Shown here: one piece after another, positions 1 through 12,054 of the stretch
How the letters are laid out: each line of letters starts with the position of its first letter
How positions within the stretch are numbered: position 1 is the first letter of the stretch
Origin: Ianthella basta
Taxonomy: Eukaryota > Porifera > Demospongiae > Verongiida > Ianthellidae
Direction of reading: 5' to 3'
Assembly: GCA_964019415.1 (NCBI GenBank)
Contig: OZ025879.1
Coordinates: 3,612,637-3,676,636 of the forward strand
DNA length: 64,000 bases
Position numbers and translations under genes: made by a program
Notes under the pieces: generated by a model
Told to the model about the DNA's origin: nothing
Databases searched by the model: none
The model's input: only the letters and a program-made list of their open reading frames with translations

Positions 1-32
1 TATCGTCTTCTCACTGCTAGAAGCTATTTATC

Positions 33-3000
33 ATGCAGGCCCTGCAGTGGAGTGAATTCAATCAGTGTGCCATTTGCACTCGGCACTTTGGGTCAGAGGA
101 GATGCTGCCTGTGACTATTTCCTGTGGTCATACAGTCTGCATGAAATGCTTAAAGAAGCAGAAGAAGCTGGTTTGCCCTCTGGACCGAGTCACCATCAAG
201 ATGGCTCTTGAGGAGGCCTTTGTCAATACAGCCATTATGAAAGTGCTGGGGATCAATGATGAAGTCAGCACTCCCGAAGACACCATGGAAGGGGAGGAGA
301 GAGAGCACTGCCAGAGGCTACGGGTGGCAGTTGAGAATTTGGCCCTGCTGCTTAAGCCAGTAATAGGCCAGGGTGCACAAGGTGTGTCCTCAACTTGCCT
401 CAGGCCACAGATGGTGAAGAAGTTGGTCTCAATAATCAACACACCACTGCTGGAGGAGGAAGGACGTTCACGACTGATGAAGGCTGCCAAGTCATTGGCA
501 GAAAGAACCACCACAGAGCTCCTCAGTCTACATCAGAACAAGCAGGAATTGGCATCTCAGTTGTGGGCAGCTGTCCGCCAGCGCAACTGCCAGTTCCTTG
601 GCCCTGTGATGCAAGATGAAGCCCTTAAGAATATTCTCAAAGTACTGGAAAATGGCCGCTGTCTCTCCCGAAGAAACATAGTCCTTTTTGTGGTGCAGCA
701 GCTTGAGCAAGAGTTCCCCAGTGCTTCAAAGACCAATGTGGGCCACGTGGTGCAGTTGCTGTACCGAGCATCATGCTTCAACGTGGACAAGAAGGAAGGG
801 GATTCTTCACTTCTTCAGCTGAAGGAGGAGGTGAGTGGATTGCATGCTTTACTCCGTACAATGCTGGCTATGCAGCCTGAAGTGCAAGCACATGGACTAG
901 GCATTGTAGGATGCATACCCCACCTTTCCCATGTGAGAGTATATACGGCAGTGTGCAGCCAAATCCTACTGAACTGCAATATTAGATGGCCAATATTTGC
1001 CCAGCAGTTTATCAAACAAGGTCGTGTCACTATTTGTGGGTGGCTTCTATTTCATCTTCCATAATAATTAATATGGTGTATGCTGCATGTCAAATTTTTG
1101 AGCAGCACAATTTGTTTTTTTTTTCTTGGATGGGTCTACAACCATGAAATTGTGCTGCGACGTTTGCGTCAGTTGACATAGGCTGTTTTATAATCGACTT
1201 AGTGCAGACACAGTGCACATGGCTCTTTTCCACTATTTCCTCAAGGTAAGTGCAGTTGAGAAGTCCCCTAAGAAGCAGTAGGAAGGGAAGTGCCACTGAC
1301 CACGATCTCCTTGCTAATACAGCGTAGCCAATGAAAGCAACATGCTCTGAAGACAGAATCGTATACTAAGTTCAAAGATGAGCAGAAATCGTTTTGGAAT
1401 GTGGTTGACTATTTTCTGCCATAGCCACTGCCACAGCAATGCTGACTTGTCAATTGCTGGCTTTTTTGCAGTGTAGCATGTCCGTGGGAGCAGCTTCCCA
1501 GACCTCGTCACAGTGGTGTCTGCTTACTATCACGGTTGCCTGCCTTTCGCTGAACCTTTCAATTGCCCTTATGTTTCCTATACATAGTTTATTCAGCAGA
1601 CATGATATAAGGGTGCCAGACACACTAGATCTCTTGGTCCATGAGAATCGTTTCGGCAAATTGTTCTGTCATCATGGTCATGGTTGTGCTTCTTGAACGT
1701 TTGGCGCTATACGGTTGTCTGCTTCACACACCAAGCAGACAGTGTCCTCATGAGGTGTTGTATCAGAAATGGCTTTAGTGTGGCTTTGAGAAGCACAGTT
1801 TACCCAGCAGTGTTTATAACAGGCACAATACCTTACATGTAGAATCATCAGTGTGTGTCCTTATAATAATAATGGGGCTAAGGTGCGGCAAGGGGCCACA
1901 GACATGTACCATGTTCCCATCAGTGGTGGGATTTTGGGACTGCACTGAAGGACATGTTGTGGTTGAACTAAGAACTAGTTGCCAATGACTGTAAACTGAT
2001 TAGCAGTATTGTAATGTAGGGGTCCTACGAGCAACCGAATAGTCAAATAATCAGTGGCAAAAAACGATGAACACCTTATAATGTCGCTAGGATGGGCCAG
2101 CTCCATCGTGTTGTCCGTACAAGCTTCCATAAGCCTGACTCAGCCTTTGCATGTTGCCAAAATAACTCGACTGTATTTGGAGCATAATTGCATTTCCAAG
2201 CAAGAGCTCTCGCTGAAATGTCCATGAACAAGCGAAACCCTTTAAAAAACACAGTGAACTTATACATATTTCTAAACAAACTCACCATCAATGAGTCCTT
2301 TTGTGCCATGACAATGGCATGTGTAATCATCATAGACCTCTTGATGCATGATAAGGTGCATACACATGAAGATCTGTGACTATCACTTGTGCAGTTCCCT
2401 GGCACTAGTGCACTCAAGTGAGATAAATACTTTAATTGGGGCGAGCCTGAGCTTGCCCCACACTAACGTGATGTACGTCGCCGCTGTCTGTATGTATATA
2501 TATATTTATATGTATGTGTCGTACATCCGTTTGGGCCCCAAGGGGAAAGTTTGGGCTCAAAATTTTGGGCACCGGGGTCTGTAACACATGCAGTATGCGT
2601 ATACACAGTATAGACTGCACTAATTCCATTTATATCATTCATTTAGCTTTTCATAAACATTGTGGTTGCACTTTCATGCATATCATTATGCCTGCCGGAA
2701 ACTTCTATTTGTTGGCTACAAGATGGCTACCGGACGCGAACCTCGAGTATGTTAGCTGCTAGCAAGTTTCAACACTGGTTTGAGCGAACGAAAAGCGGGC
2801 GCATTACCTAACTACCATCCAGTCAGCGAACACAGGCACCGATATGGCGAATAATTGGGGAGAGCCTGAGTTCCAACAACGGGTTCAGCAAACAAAAAAT
2901 ACTCAGAATAATGATGTATTGTAATGTAGGAGTCCTACATTACAATACATCATTATTCTAACAAGGGGATACAATTACTACCGTATATGCTTTAACTTTC

Positions 3001-6000
3001 GCGGTTTGCGATTTTTCATGTTTTTACTTTCGCAGTTGCAGAGTCCCCAGCAAGAGAAATAAAGCCTTGTGTAAGTTTTCGCAGGCGAAACTTTCACGGA
3101 TGGTTGCTGTTCCGCAAATACCGCAAAAGGTTAACCCCGCGAAAGTTAAGGCGTATACGGTACCTTAGTAACTACCATCCATTCACTGAATACAGCCACG
3201 ATCTTGGCGTCGGCAGAGAGACAGGGCTCTGCACGCTGCCATACCTGCGCAAACTGAAATAAGTCTACAACTTTGGAGTGCACACCAGCGGGAAAGGCTG
3301 CTCGACATGTACAACAACTGCCTGGAGGGAGGATGCGCAGTTACCAACTAGCTTCTACACATGGCCTGACGCCCACCACCTTGTAGCCTCTCCACAACAG
3401 TGTGCAGGTGCAACCTGCTCCTTCACACTTGTGCACGCACGACGGGATGCGGAACTCAATGCATCACCTCTCGTCTCAATTCCAAATCCTAGCTAAGTAC
3501 ATTGCAATACATGTGCCTGCCCAGCTAGCTACCTAGCCAGCTAGCTTCACTACTCTCTGCTATTGCCCGGCATGTGCTTCACACCACACTTCCACTCACT
3601 CAGGCTCGCCCCCATGATGTTGAACATCTGCCTAGTATTCAACAAACAAAAAACATGTGTTGTAGATACAACGTGATTAAACCCTGATACAACATGATTG
3701 TTCCCTGGTACTAGTGAACTAGTGAACCCTGGGGTGAATTGTGCACCCTGGAGTGAATTGTGAACCCTAGGGTGAATTGTGCACGGCATTGTTCAATGTG
3801 CAGTTCCAAAGCTATGAAGCCCTGCGGAGGGAGCACGATGCACAGATCATGAGGATTGCCATGGAAAGTGGCTTGAGGATTGGCCCCGAGCAATATTCCA
3901 ATCTCCTTTATGGAAAGAACACCTACAAATCACAGATGCAAAGCATTCTTGACAAGGTCTGTGTAGCTACAGTGCGTCCCCATGACGTGCTGTGTACTGT
4001 GTATTATGGTGTATGTTACTTGTGTGGTTGCAGCTCTGGTCGTCTGGTGTTCTTCCCTCTGGGTTGAGTGAGCTGGACATTGTTCTTCAGCGATCTGAGG
4101 ATGCACAGGAGCTGTCCCACCTTCTGCCTGACTTGGAGTATCTCGTGGACATGAAGCTTGAAGGCCTCAGTGACAAGGGTAAGGAGTGTCCCTGTCTTCA
4201 TGATTACCTTCACTGCCTGTGTATTGTTGAAGTTGATCTATGTATGTTGTTTATATCCACCAACAGAGAAGCAAGGCATGTTTACGCTAGAAGCCTGTGC
4301 CAAGGTGGCAGAATCACTGGAAAAGATCCTAGTTGGTTTCGTAGACTTTGTCATGGTGAGTTGGGTTATTTGGCCATCCAACTTTTAGCACTTCCTCTCG
4401 CAGGGTGCTGTTGATGTCTGGTAGGACTTCCCACGCACTATGGTTGTGTTGGTTCTGTGAACGTTGTTGTAGGTGCCACGGAACATGGTTATTCACAGAC
4501 ATATCTAGACAGTAGTTGTCCGGCCTGCCCTTTGAACCCAATAGTGGCACCATGAATGTGCATGTTGCCACTGATAAGATGGCCCTCCTGCTGCAGCTAG
4601 GAGCTTAGTGTGTGCGCCTCTCCATTAGATTATGCAGAATACAGACACTTCCCATGCTGCATGCTGTGACACTACTTGTGTTGTTCTGCACACTGAGCAC
4701 TGCCTGTCCAGACATTCAGTACAGTACATAGTACAAGTCATGCCAACGCAGTCATGCAACTACAATCACTTGTGGATAGGTGCATCTGCTATATACAACA
4801 AAGTATACGTACAACGAAGTGTGTAGTTTTTTTGTGGCATTCTACCAAGTTCGTTGGGCACACACTGATATGTAGCTCACAAAGGAAGTGTACCAGAATG
4901 TTATAGGGACTTCTCTTGCCACTGTCATTGTAACTCTTACTTGCAGCTGCATCTTCCACAGGACTAGAAGTGTCCATGTGTGGAACTTGCTTGTGAAGCT
5001 TTCTAATCTACGTACAAAGGAATGCAGCCAGTTGAAAGCAGTGTAATACTGTAGTAAATGATTCCTCCTACTGTCTTTGGTTCATGGCAGCTGCCTCTTC
5101 CTCATGGGTAGCTTTTTCATGGCAGTTTCCGGTTCCATACAGAAATGGCGCTACTTTTCCGTTGTATTTCAACATAAATACTTGCTGCAAGTACTGCTGT
5201 AATTCATTCTGTGGACCCGCCGTATAGGTGATCTGTGAAATCACGCACAGCAAGATACAATCAGCCACCAACCCTCTGAGAACATTTTGCCTCTGATGTG
5301 TGTCAAGATGCTTAGTGTTGTCACGTTAGCACAAGGGACAAGCATGTGTGTAGAGCTGAGCATTGTACGTAGGCTCCTGTATGTACTAGTGTATCTGTGC
5401 TCTTGCATTTACTCTCTGCAGCGCAAGCTGAAGAAGCAGCATGGTGGAGATCTAACACCACAGCAGGTATGTAGCTGCAGCATCTTTGCTTAATGTGCGT
5501 GTGCCACTGCATGGTTGAGCAGTTGACTGCACCCTCATCTCTCCCTCCCCCTCCCTCTCTGTCCCCCTCTCTCCCTTCCCCCTCTCCCTCCCCCCCTCCC
5601 ACTGTCTCCCTTCCCCTCCCTCCCCCGTCTCTCTCTCCATTCTTGCTGCCAGTTGCTGGGCAGTAAGTACAAAACAGGCATGTGCCGGGACATGTTGCGC
5701 AAAGGATCCTGTCCACGCGGAGAACACTGCACATATGCACATTCTTCAGAGGAGATGCACAAGTTAGTTGAATTGCAAGGTTACATGAAATGATGAAGTC
5801 TGATGAATGTCTTTCTCTGTACAGGTACAGGAGTCATGCTCAAAGTTCTCTGGGTGGGCACAAGGTCCGCGGTGCCAGCCCAATTCAGCGACCAGGTGCC
5901 AATAGCCCTGTGGTTTCTCTGTCACAGGGTATGGCTGCCATTAGCGTGAGCGCTAGAGGAAGGACAGAGTCAGGTAGCCCTGTGACGTTGTGCAGAGCTC

Positions 6001-8189
6001 CAACGCAGTCTGAGCTTGACCAAAGTCCAAATGATACCCCTGGGCTAGAGGCAGTTTCAACAGTGGGAGCTATTGATCCCAGACACAGTTCATCAGAAGA
6101 ACTTAGTGCTCTTGCAAGTGCTAGGAAGTGGAGTGGCAATCCAATGCCATCCCATGACAACCCATGTATACCTGCTGAGTTTGACACAAAGGAGCAACCT
6201 GTGCATGTGCTGGATGAGGGTGACTACTGGCAGCATAGTGCCCAACAGAGACTGCACTACCACAGTGCTGGTGACCTCACCAACCCCTCACTGGAGGTGC
6301 ACCGTGGTGGTCCTGACAGGGACCTTGTCCCGTCCACACTATTGTCAGTGCAGGAAGACGAAACAACGTTGAACAGTGGCAAGGTGCTTACATATAGTAT
6401 GCTTGAATCACAACTGGTACATTAGGCACATGCCCAGGCTGTCCATAATTTGTGGGGGTACGTAAGCCAGCACGGCAGCAATTTCATTGATTCACGTGAG
6501 GTATGAAATTTACACATTCTGCTGACTACTTTCTTCCACTCCCGCACAAGATGACAGAGTAGGGCTACTGGCTAGACTATGTTGTTGCCTGATACCCTGT
6601 TGTCAGTTTAGGTAAGTAGTATGTTTGTTGTTTCTTGGGACATCTATGCTGGAATCAAGCCAATTGATCTGAGATGTGCTAACACTTAACAGAGAATGTC
6701 CAGTGTTGTTTGTGTTTCACATCAATGTAGTTATCACAATTTAGCACACATTGTAGGAATACAACCATGAATTATAGTACGTATATTCTGATATGTTTTG
6801 TATTAGAATGCTAGTCATGATTTCTCCTTGTTGTCCTATCTCCCTTGTGTAGGAGACCCCCACAGAAGTGGATGCTATGCGAGAACAACGCCTAAAGATA
6901 CTGGCTATGATGAATGTGCCATCTCCCTTACCACCAGCTCATTTGAACGTAGGCAGGTATCCCCCTGACCTGGCTAGTGTTTCCTTCAGGCCCACCAGCG
7001 GCTACCCTCTAACCACCACCACCTACCACCCCACTATGATGCAGCAACCTACCAGCCAGCAGTTGCATGACCGAGATGGTGAGCTACAGAAGCACCGAGA
7101 AATGTGGATGGCTGCCATGGAACGACGCATCCAACATGCTATGGCGACTGCTGGCCGTGATTGGGAGCAGCAGCAGCTCCAAGTCTTAATGCAGATGTCA
7201 TCCCGCAACTCATTCCAGTATGGGCACAACCCTATACTATATGACCTCAACCATGACCCGGCGGGAGCCAGCCAATATCCTTCATACATGACGAGTGCAT
7301 CTATGAATCCTCCATCAGCAACACCTGTTTTTCAGCCAGTGCACCCAACCTCTGCAGTCCAGCCACCGACCATGCCTTTATCCCACATAGGCACGCCTGT
7401 GGCTTACCCTGGAGCAGTTGCAATGCCGGTAATTGTGTTTGTGTTTTGTATTGGCTCTATTTCATACTATTACAAGGAAGTATCGTTTAGCTGGAAATTT
7501 TGCGAAAACTTTAATTTCATTTTTTGTGCGACTCATGTAGCAGGCAGCAGAAATTGTCTATGGTATATTGCTTACAACTTTTCTGTCCTTCAGCACTGCC
7601 ACTGAGAACACGTCCTCAGTGTGAAACTGCTCGTTTTGACACAGGAGCTCACCTGATAGTGGTTACCCACACGTCCGTACATGCAAGATAGCCTCTCACT
7701 ATTGCTTCCACACTGAAGCGCACACATTCTGCACTAATTGCCATACCAGGACAAGTGGCTAAGGCTATTATACCAGTGCATGTGGAACTGACGAAAATAA
7801 GAATTTGCAAACTATAAATTGTAAACATGTATTCTGAGAACTTGTCCAGAAGTTCACACCCTAAATAATGCAAAATTTCCCTCTATACAGTACGTAGTGC
7901 TGCACTGAGCCTTTGTACACTGTATTGCCCTAAGCCTTCATTGCAGGCTGTACTTTGATCTGTTTTTGAAGTTTAGTGTCTGAGGTGCACCACGCTACAC
8001 GCCCACACATGGCACAGTTGTCCAACTAACAATTCTTTGGTTTTGTGTACTCAGACAAATGTGGGCATCATGACAAGCATCAATCCTCGTCTCCCCCAAG
8101 TGGTACCTAAGCCAATGGGAGACCCAAGCCACAGCTACAATACCTTCCCAGTGTTTGTGGACCCCAGCTATTACTCAACTTACCCATAA
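33..8189 (+). CDS. RC3H1: Roquin homologue: RING-HEPN-ROQ-CCCH RNA-binding E3 ligase
   Basis: Roquin binds stem-loops (constitutive decay elements) in mRNA 3'UTRs, recruits CCR4-NOT for deadenylation, and has a RING E3 domain; it works in the cytoplasm and P-bodies. Nine exons fit GT-AG rules with continuous phase: 33-830, 3804-3956, 4034-4178, 4267-4355, 5422-5466, 5653-5762, 5825-about 6416, 6853-7428, 8055-8189, giving about 880 aa (human Roquin-1 about 1,130). Residues 12-52 hold the RING ([17 protein letters not shown]). Exon 2 carries the hallmark ROQ segment [12 protein letters not shown]. Exon 6 has the C-x8-C-x5-C-x3-H zinc finger ([20 protein letters not shown]). The tail is Pro/Ser-rich and low in conservation, as in the family. 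The end of exon 7 is uncertain (6383 or 6416, both phase 0). Family assignment is firm; a single ancestral Roquin rather than RC3H1 versus RC3H2 is likely. It ends tail-to-tail with the NEK2-like gene. Confidence 0.94.
2905..2959. repeat. Perfect 27-bp-arm palindrome with 1-nt centre
   Basis: Left arm 2905-2931 is the exact reverse complement of right arm 2933-2959, with a single G at 2932 between them. A partial copy of the inner motif (TATTGTAATGTAGG) occurs near 2009-2022, suggesting a dispersed foldback element. Confidence 0.9.
2981..3160. mobile_element. 180-bp MITE with 24-bp TIRs and TA target duplication
   Basis: The left end reads CCGTATATGCTTTAAC followed by TTTCGCGG. The right end is its inverse with two mismatches. 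Both ends are flanked by TA. The interior has no ORF and contains further short inverted GCGAAA motifs. TA duplications and short size fit a Tc1/mariner-type non-autonomous element; the superfamily is inferred only. Confidence 0.75.
5540..5640 (+). repeat. CT-rich low-complexity tract in Roquin intron
   Basis: An almost pure pyrimidine stretch of CCCTCCC/CTCTCC units lies just upstream of the acceptor of the CCCH zinc-finger exon, where it acts as, or has expanded from, an extended polypyrimidine tract. Confidence 0.8.
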
Positions 8190-8703
8190 GGATTTAATTG
8201 GTAGCTTACCTACATAGATAACTATCATGTTTGATTCAATTATTGAGTATTCATGTGTAAATTACTTCAAATAATACCACACAAACTCTCACCTGTACTT
8301 TACCAATGTAATTTCACAGTTGCATGGCTTGAACATGTGCTTCATTTTTTGCATCTGTGTAGATGAACTCAGACATGCATTTCATTACATGCTTTAATTT
8401 TAATGGATCGGTTCAGCCCTGACCATTCCAATATTCCAGATGGAACCGTGATCATTATTACTGTACATGTGCACTGTAATGCAGTGTTTCAAGCAATATT
8501 GTATTATTATGTGTATAATTTAAATGGTAAAATTTGTCCATATACTTACACTGTGTCATTGTTTGATGTGGACGGCATGATCAGGCGATGCTGGGTTTGT
8601 TCGTAGGCATCAGAGGCTTTCTGTCAAATTCCTTTCGGACACTATCGGCCCCTGCACAACGGACAGCCATTGGGGTGTGGTAGGGCTAAGATAAACTGTG
8701 GGA
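8190..8703. other. Convergent intergenic region, Roquin / NEK2-like
   Basis: This stretch follows the Roquin stop and precedes the last visible NEK2 codon on the other strand, so it should hold both 3'UTRs. The 67-codon ORF at 8403-8606 has no recognisable similarity. A short 3' exon for NEK2 could lie here but none is evident. Confidence 0.6.
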
Positions 8704-9198
8704 CTACGTACTAATGGTCCCATGAACCAGGCTGGGACAGAGATACAGTAGCAATGGCTTACTTTTCAGCTCACGCTCCTTTGCGTCCAACTCCAGTTCA
8801 CGTTTCTCCAGCTGCCGTTGCCACTTGACCAACTTTCGCTCCATCTCACCGAGCTCCTTTTCTTTAAGCATAAGCATTAGAGTGTGAGTGCCCTTTAGCA
8901 CTGTGTCCACATCTGGTCGCATGTCAGGATTAACTTGTAGTAGCTTCATCACTATCATTTGGAGCTCACTAGAGTAAAGGGAGGGGATAGGCTTGACCTT
9001 GCCAGCGGCTACTTTGGCTGCTAGGGCTCTCTGATTTGAAGCCAAAAAAGGAGGACTGCAGTAAGATAAATGTACAGTCACCATAAGTAAATTGGATATC
9101 TGTGAACATCTAGCCAACATCACACAAGTGCATATGTCGGAATCTGCGTAAATGTAGTAAATCAATTTGCAAGGTCAAACACACACCCCTACAATTGT

Positions 9199-9290
<92 letters not shown>

Positions 9291-11951
9291 TGTAAGAAAT
9301 GTAATTATACCTTAAGCTGCATAGCTCATGAACAACACAGCCAAGTGACCACAAGTCTGACTTCGCATCGTAAGGCCTCCCTTCCAGAACCTCCTGAAGA
9401 ACAGAAGCAGTGCAGCCAAGCCACCACAAGGCACAGTCAAGCACAAGCAGACTGACTACAACTGTTTACTTGTGCAGATTCATTGCATTTTGCCTGGACC
9501 AAATCAAGACAAAGTAAAGCTAGCTGACAGCACAAGATGGAGCTCCTCTGGGGGCCCTGCCATTACAGATGTGGCCTGGAAAGTATGCAAAGACAATGCT
9601 AACAACACATCTGCTTAACTGCATACCTCTGTAAATATGTACCATTGAGCAAAATTGGGCACCACAGAATGACTTACTACAATTTATGCACTATAAGTTA
9701 CTTTGATATCTGCCGAATTGTTAGCTATCGCAGAAATGGTAGAAATGCAAGTTAAAGGTTACGTAATCTTGTCCCCAGCCCACTTTTAGTTACCATCTTT
9801 TAGATGGGCTGAAGCTTTTGAGCCATTTATAAAAATTAATTGTGGACAAAACTAGTAAGTGTATGTACAGGAAAATGTTCCAAAGTGTATGCAAAGTGGA
9901 ATGGGATTATATGCCATGTGATAAAGTGGTGGCTTCTGCACCTTGTCAGCAGTGACAGACTTACCGGAGCCATGTAGTACGGTGTGCCTACAAAACTGGT
10001 GGCCAAGCTAGTGTTGTGCTTGAAAATGCGAGCTAATCCAAAATCCCCCACTTTGACATTCTTGTTCTCGTCCAGAAAAATGTTTGCTGGCTTCACATCT
10101 CTGTGGATAACCTACAACAAATGGGTACAAACACACACAGTGCAGTGATGGAAAGGAAGGTCACACATAGAGTAGCCCAGCATTTATAGAAGCCACTAAC
10201 TGATGTGTTCTAATTACCATGGTAACCAAGTGCTATTGGGAGTTTCAGAATGAGAACACAAGAATGTACATCTGCTGCATTGTGTGGAATGCAACATACA
10301 TACATATGTATAACTACAGGCGGCTTCCACTTGAAACAGTTAACTATGTACACACATCCAAGGTACCTTCAGTCTTCCCTTTCTGCCTGTGTTGCACTCC
10401 TTTAGTGCCAGGGAGGTCTGGAACAAGACCTGCCACACAAACTCCTCACTGATGTGTTGCCTGTGTAGATAAAGTACACATCCCCCACAACTTACACATG
10501 TACATGCACAAAACAGACCAGTAGCCAAGCCTATTAGGCAAAGGTATAAAAAGTATCCCAGAAAACAACAAGGGGTGTAGGGATGGTACTGCGTCTCTAC
10601 AGAAAAAAACACAACAATATTTCACTTAAATTTTGCTGCTAACAAAGAAAAGCAAGTCTTAAGACCATGCACAAGTTTCCAATACCTCCACTGAGAGCTG
10701 TTATTGGCCCAATAACGATATCCGATCTGATTATCAATGCAACTTTACCAGGAGTCTAGAATCATCTGCTCACTTTCCTTCAGACAAGCATGCTCAGATA
10801 CAGTTGACACCTGTCCAGGCATGCCCAGATAGTGCCCAAGACTGAGCATGCTTAGAAATAGGTTAACCGGTGATGCATGTAGGGATGGTACATACCATTC
10901 TGGAAGTAGTTCGCAAGGACTTGTACATTTTGTTTCTTCTTTGTTTTTTGCAATTAGAGGATAATAATGTATTAACGAATACATACAGGCACACATGTGC
11001 ACTATCTGTGATAAATAAACATGATGAAGACTCCTACAGGAAAGCATAATAACATAGTAACTATCAACAGTAGACAGTAGTAATAGCCAGTCAAACAGAG
11101 TCAGTGAGACAGCCGGGCCTCACTCGCACTGAGGTCCAGAGGTGGTGTTGTGAGCAGGGCTGTGGAAGGAGGCTCCTCACAGGCACACGACTGCGGAGTC
11201 AAGTAGTGAGAAAGCGATCTTGCATCATAGGAGCCCCAAGGTCCTGCTGTACATAGGGCTGTGTGAGCTTGTCCAACAGAAGGCCAGCAAGCCTCCTGAT
11301 AGCCACAGTAACCCACAGGCCCCATCCACCACTCGGTGACAGAACGATTGGAATACGCCTTCTCTACTCAAGTTCGTGTTTCCGGTAACAAGGAGCTGTT
11401 GACAGGGGCTTGTACTGACATTGACTTGTACACGAAACACGAATGTACGTACACACGTAGCTATCACTTACTAAGCATGCAGTACCAGCTATTAGAGGCT
11501 AAGCATACTGTGACATGGAGCTTGGAGATAAAAGCAGAGTGTCGGAGTGGACAGCTGCAGATGCAGCACGGATCTAGTGCAACGGGAGTGTTGCCCAAGG
11601 AGAAATGGGACTACACAGTGACCCGAGTAAGACACCTTACCTCTTGATTTTGTGGCGCTGAATGATGGCGTTCAGGTCCCCTCCTTCGCACCACTCCATG
11701 ACCAGGTACAGGGTGCACGTCCTGCGGTCGATAATTCTGTCGTAGTAGCGTACAATGTGCTCGTGTCGAAGATCCCGAAGAAGGTTCACTTCTTGACAGA
11801 GAAGCTTCTTTTCCTCTTCGTTCATCATCCCGTAGTCAATCTCTTTCCAAACAAACAGTCGTCCATCAGAGTGACGCTTGACCTTCTTGCATATGCCAAA
11901 CTGCCCCGACCCAATCGTTTCGAGAACCCTATAATCTTCCTTCGATGACAT
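8704..11951 (-). CDS. NEK2: NEK2-type serine/threonine kinase
   Basis: NEK2 is a centrosomal kinase that promotes centrosome separation at G2/M. Five exons join with continuous phase: 11951-11641, 10460-10367, 10111-9965, 9393-9311, 9055-8704 (328 aa). Exon 1 has the glycine loop IGSGQFG and the VAIK-equivalent lysine in VWKEID. Exon 3 has the catalytic loop [16 protein letters not shown] and GTPYYMAP. Exon 4 has [13 protein letters not shown], and exon 5 finishes the C-lobe, followed by a charged predicted coiled coil ([20 protein letters not shown]). The protein stops soon after, so it lacks most of the tail of vertebrate NEK2 (about 445 aa). A donor-like GTAAGC lies after ...ERELK, so a missed 3' exon is possible. 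The start at 11951 is the only in-frame ATG ahead of the kinase domain. It is head-to-head with REV1, 103 bp apart. Confidence 0.9.
9201..9291. repeat. (CA)n microsatellite in NEK2 intron
   Basis: A nearly pure CA run with one AAAC interruption. The orthologous run in the duplicated fragment (23366-23430) is shorter, showing length change since duplication. Confidence 0.95.
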
Positions 11952-12054
11952 TGTTTGTTGGACGATTGCAGCCTTCGTATTTCCCGCGCGCCAGTTCCGC
12001 CTTCAGTTCAGTTGTTAGTCACGTGATCGGCAGGTGTCCCAATGTAACCCCAAT
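11952..12054. promoter_or_regulatory. Bidirectional promoter between NEK2 and REV1
   Basis: Only 103 bp separate the two start codons. The interval has an E2F-type motif TTTCCCGC (11980-11987) embedded in a GC-rich stretch, and a palindromic E-box TCACGTGA (12019-12026). There is no obvious TATA box. It also holds an ATG-TAA start-stop pair (12042-12047) just upstream of the REV1 ATG. Factor binding is inferred from motif match only. Confidence 0.65.

Larger units (their letters stand above)
831..3803 (+). other. Large first intron of the Roquin gene
   Basis: This intron has donor GTGAGT after codon 266 and acceptor CAG before TTC CAA. No conserved coding exon is visible. It holds a perfect 55-bp palindrome, a TA-flanked MITE, two diverged direct repeats (2809-2849 and 3169-3209) and short inverted copies of a GGGCGAGCCTGAG motif near 2438 and 3600. 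Together these suggest nested transposon remnants. Confidence 0.8.

Noticed and set aside
1439..1696. ORFs in Roquin intron 1
   Set aside because: Short frames on both strands without splice-phase fit or recognisable domains.
9175..9444. Coding extension of NEK2 exon 4 into Cys/Val-rich sequence
   Set aside because: It is read-through into the CA microsatellite of the intron; a donor at 9309-9310 ends the exon.
12034..12054. Longer REV1 N-terminus (MSQCNPN)
   Set aside because: The first codon is GTG, not ATG. The first real in-frame ATG is at 12055.
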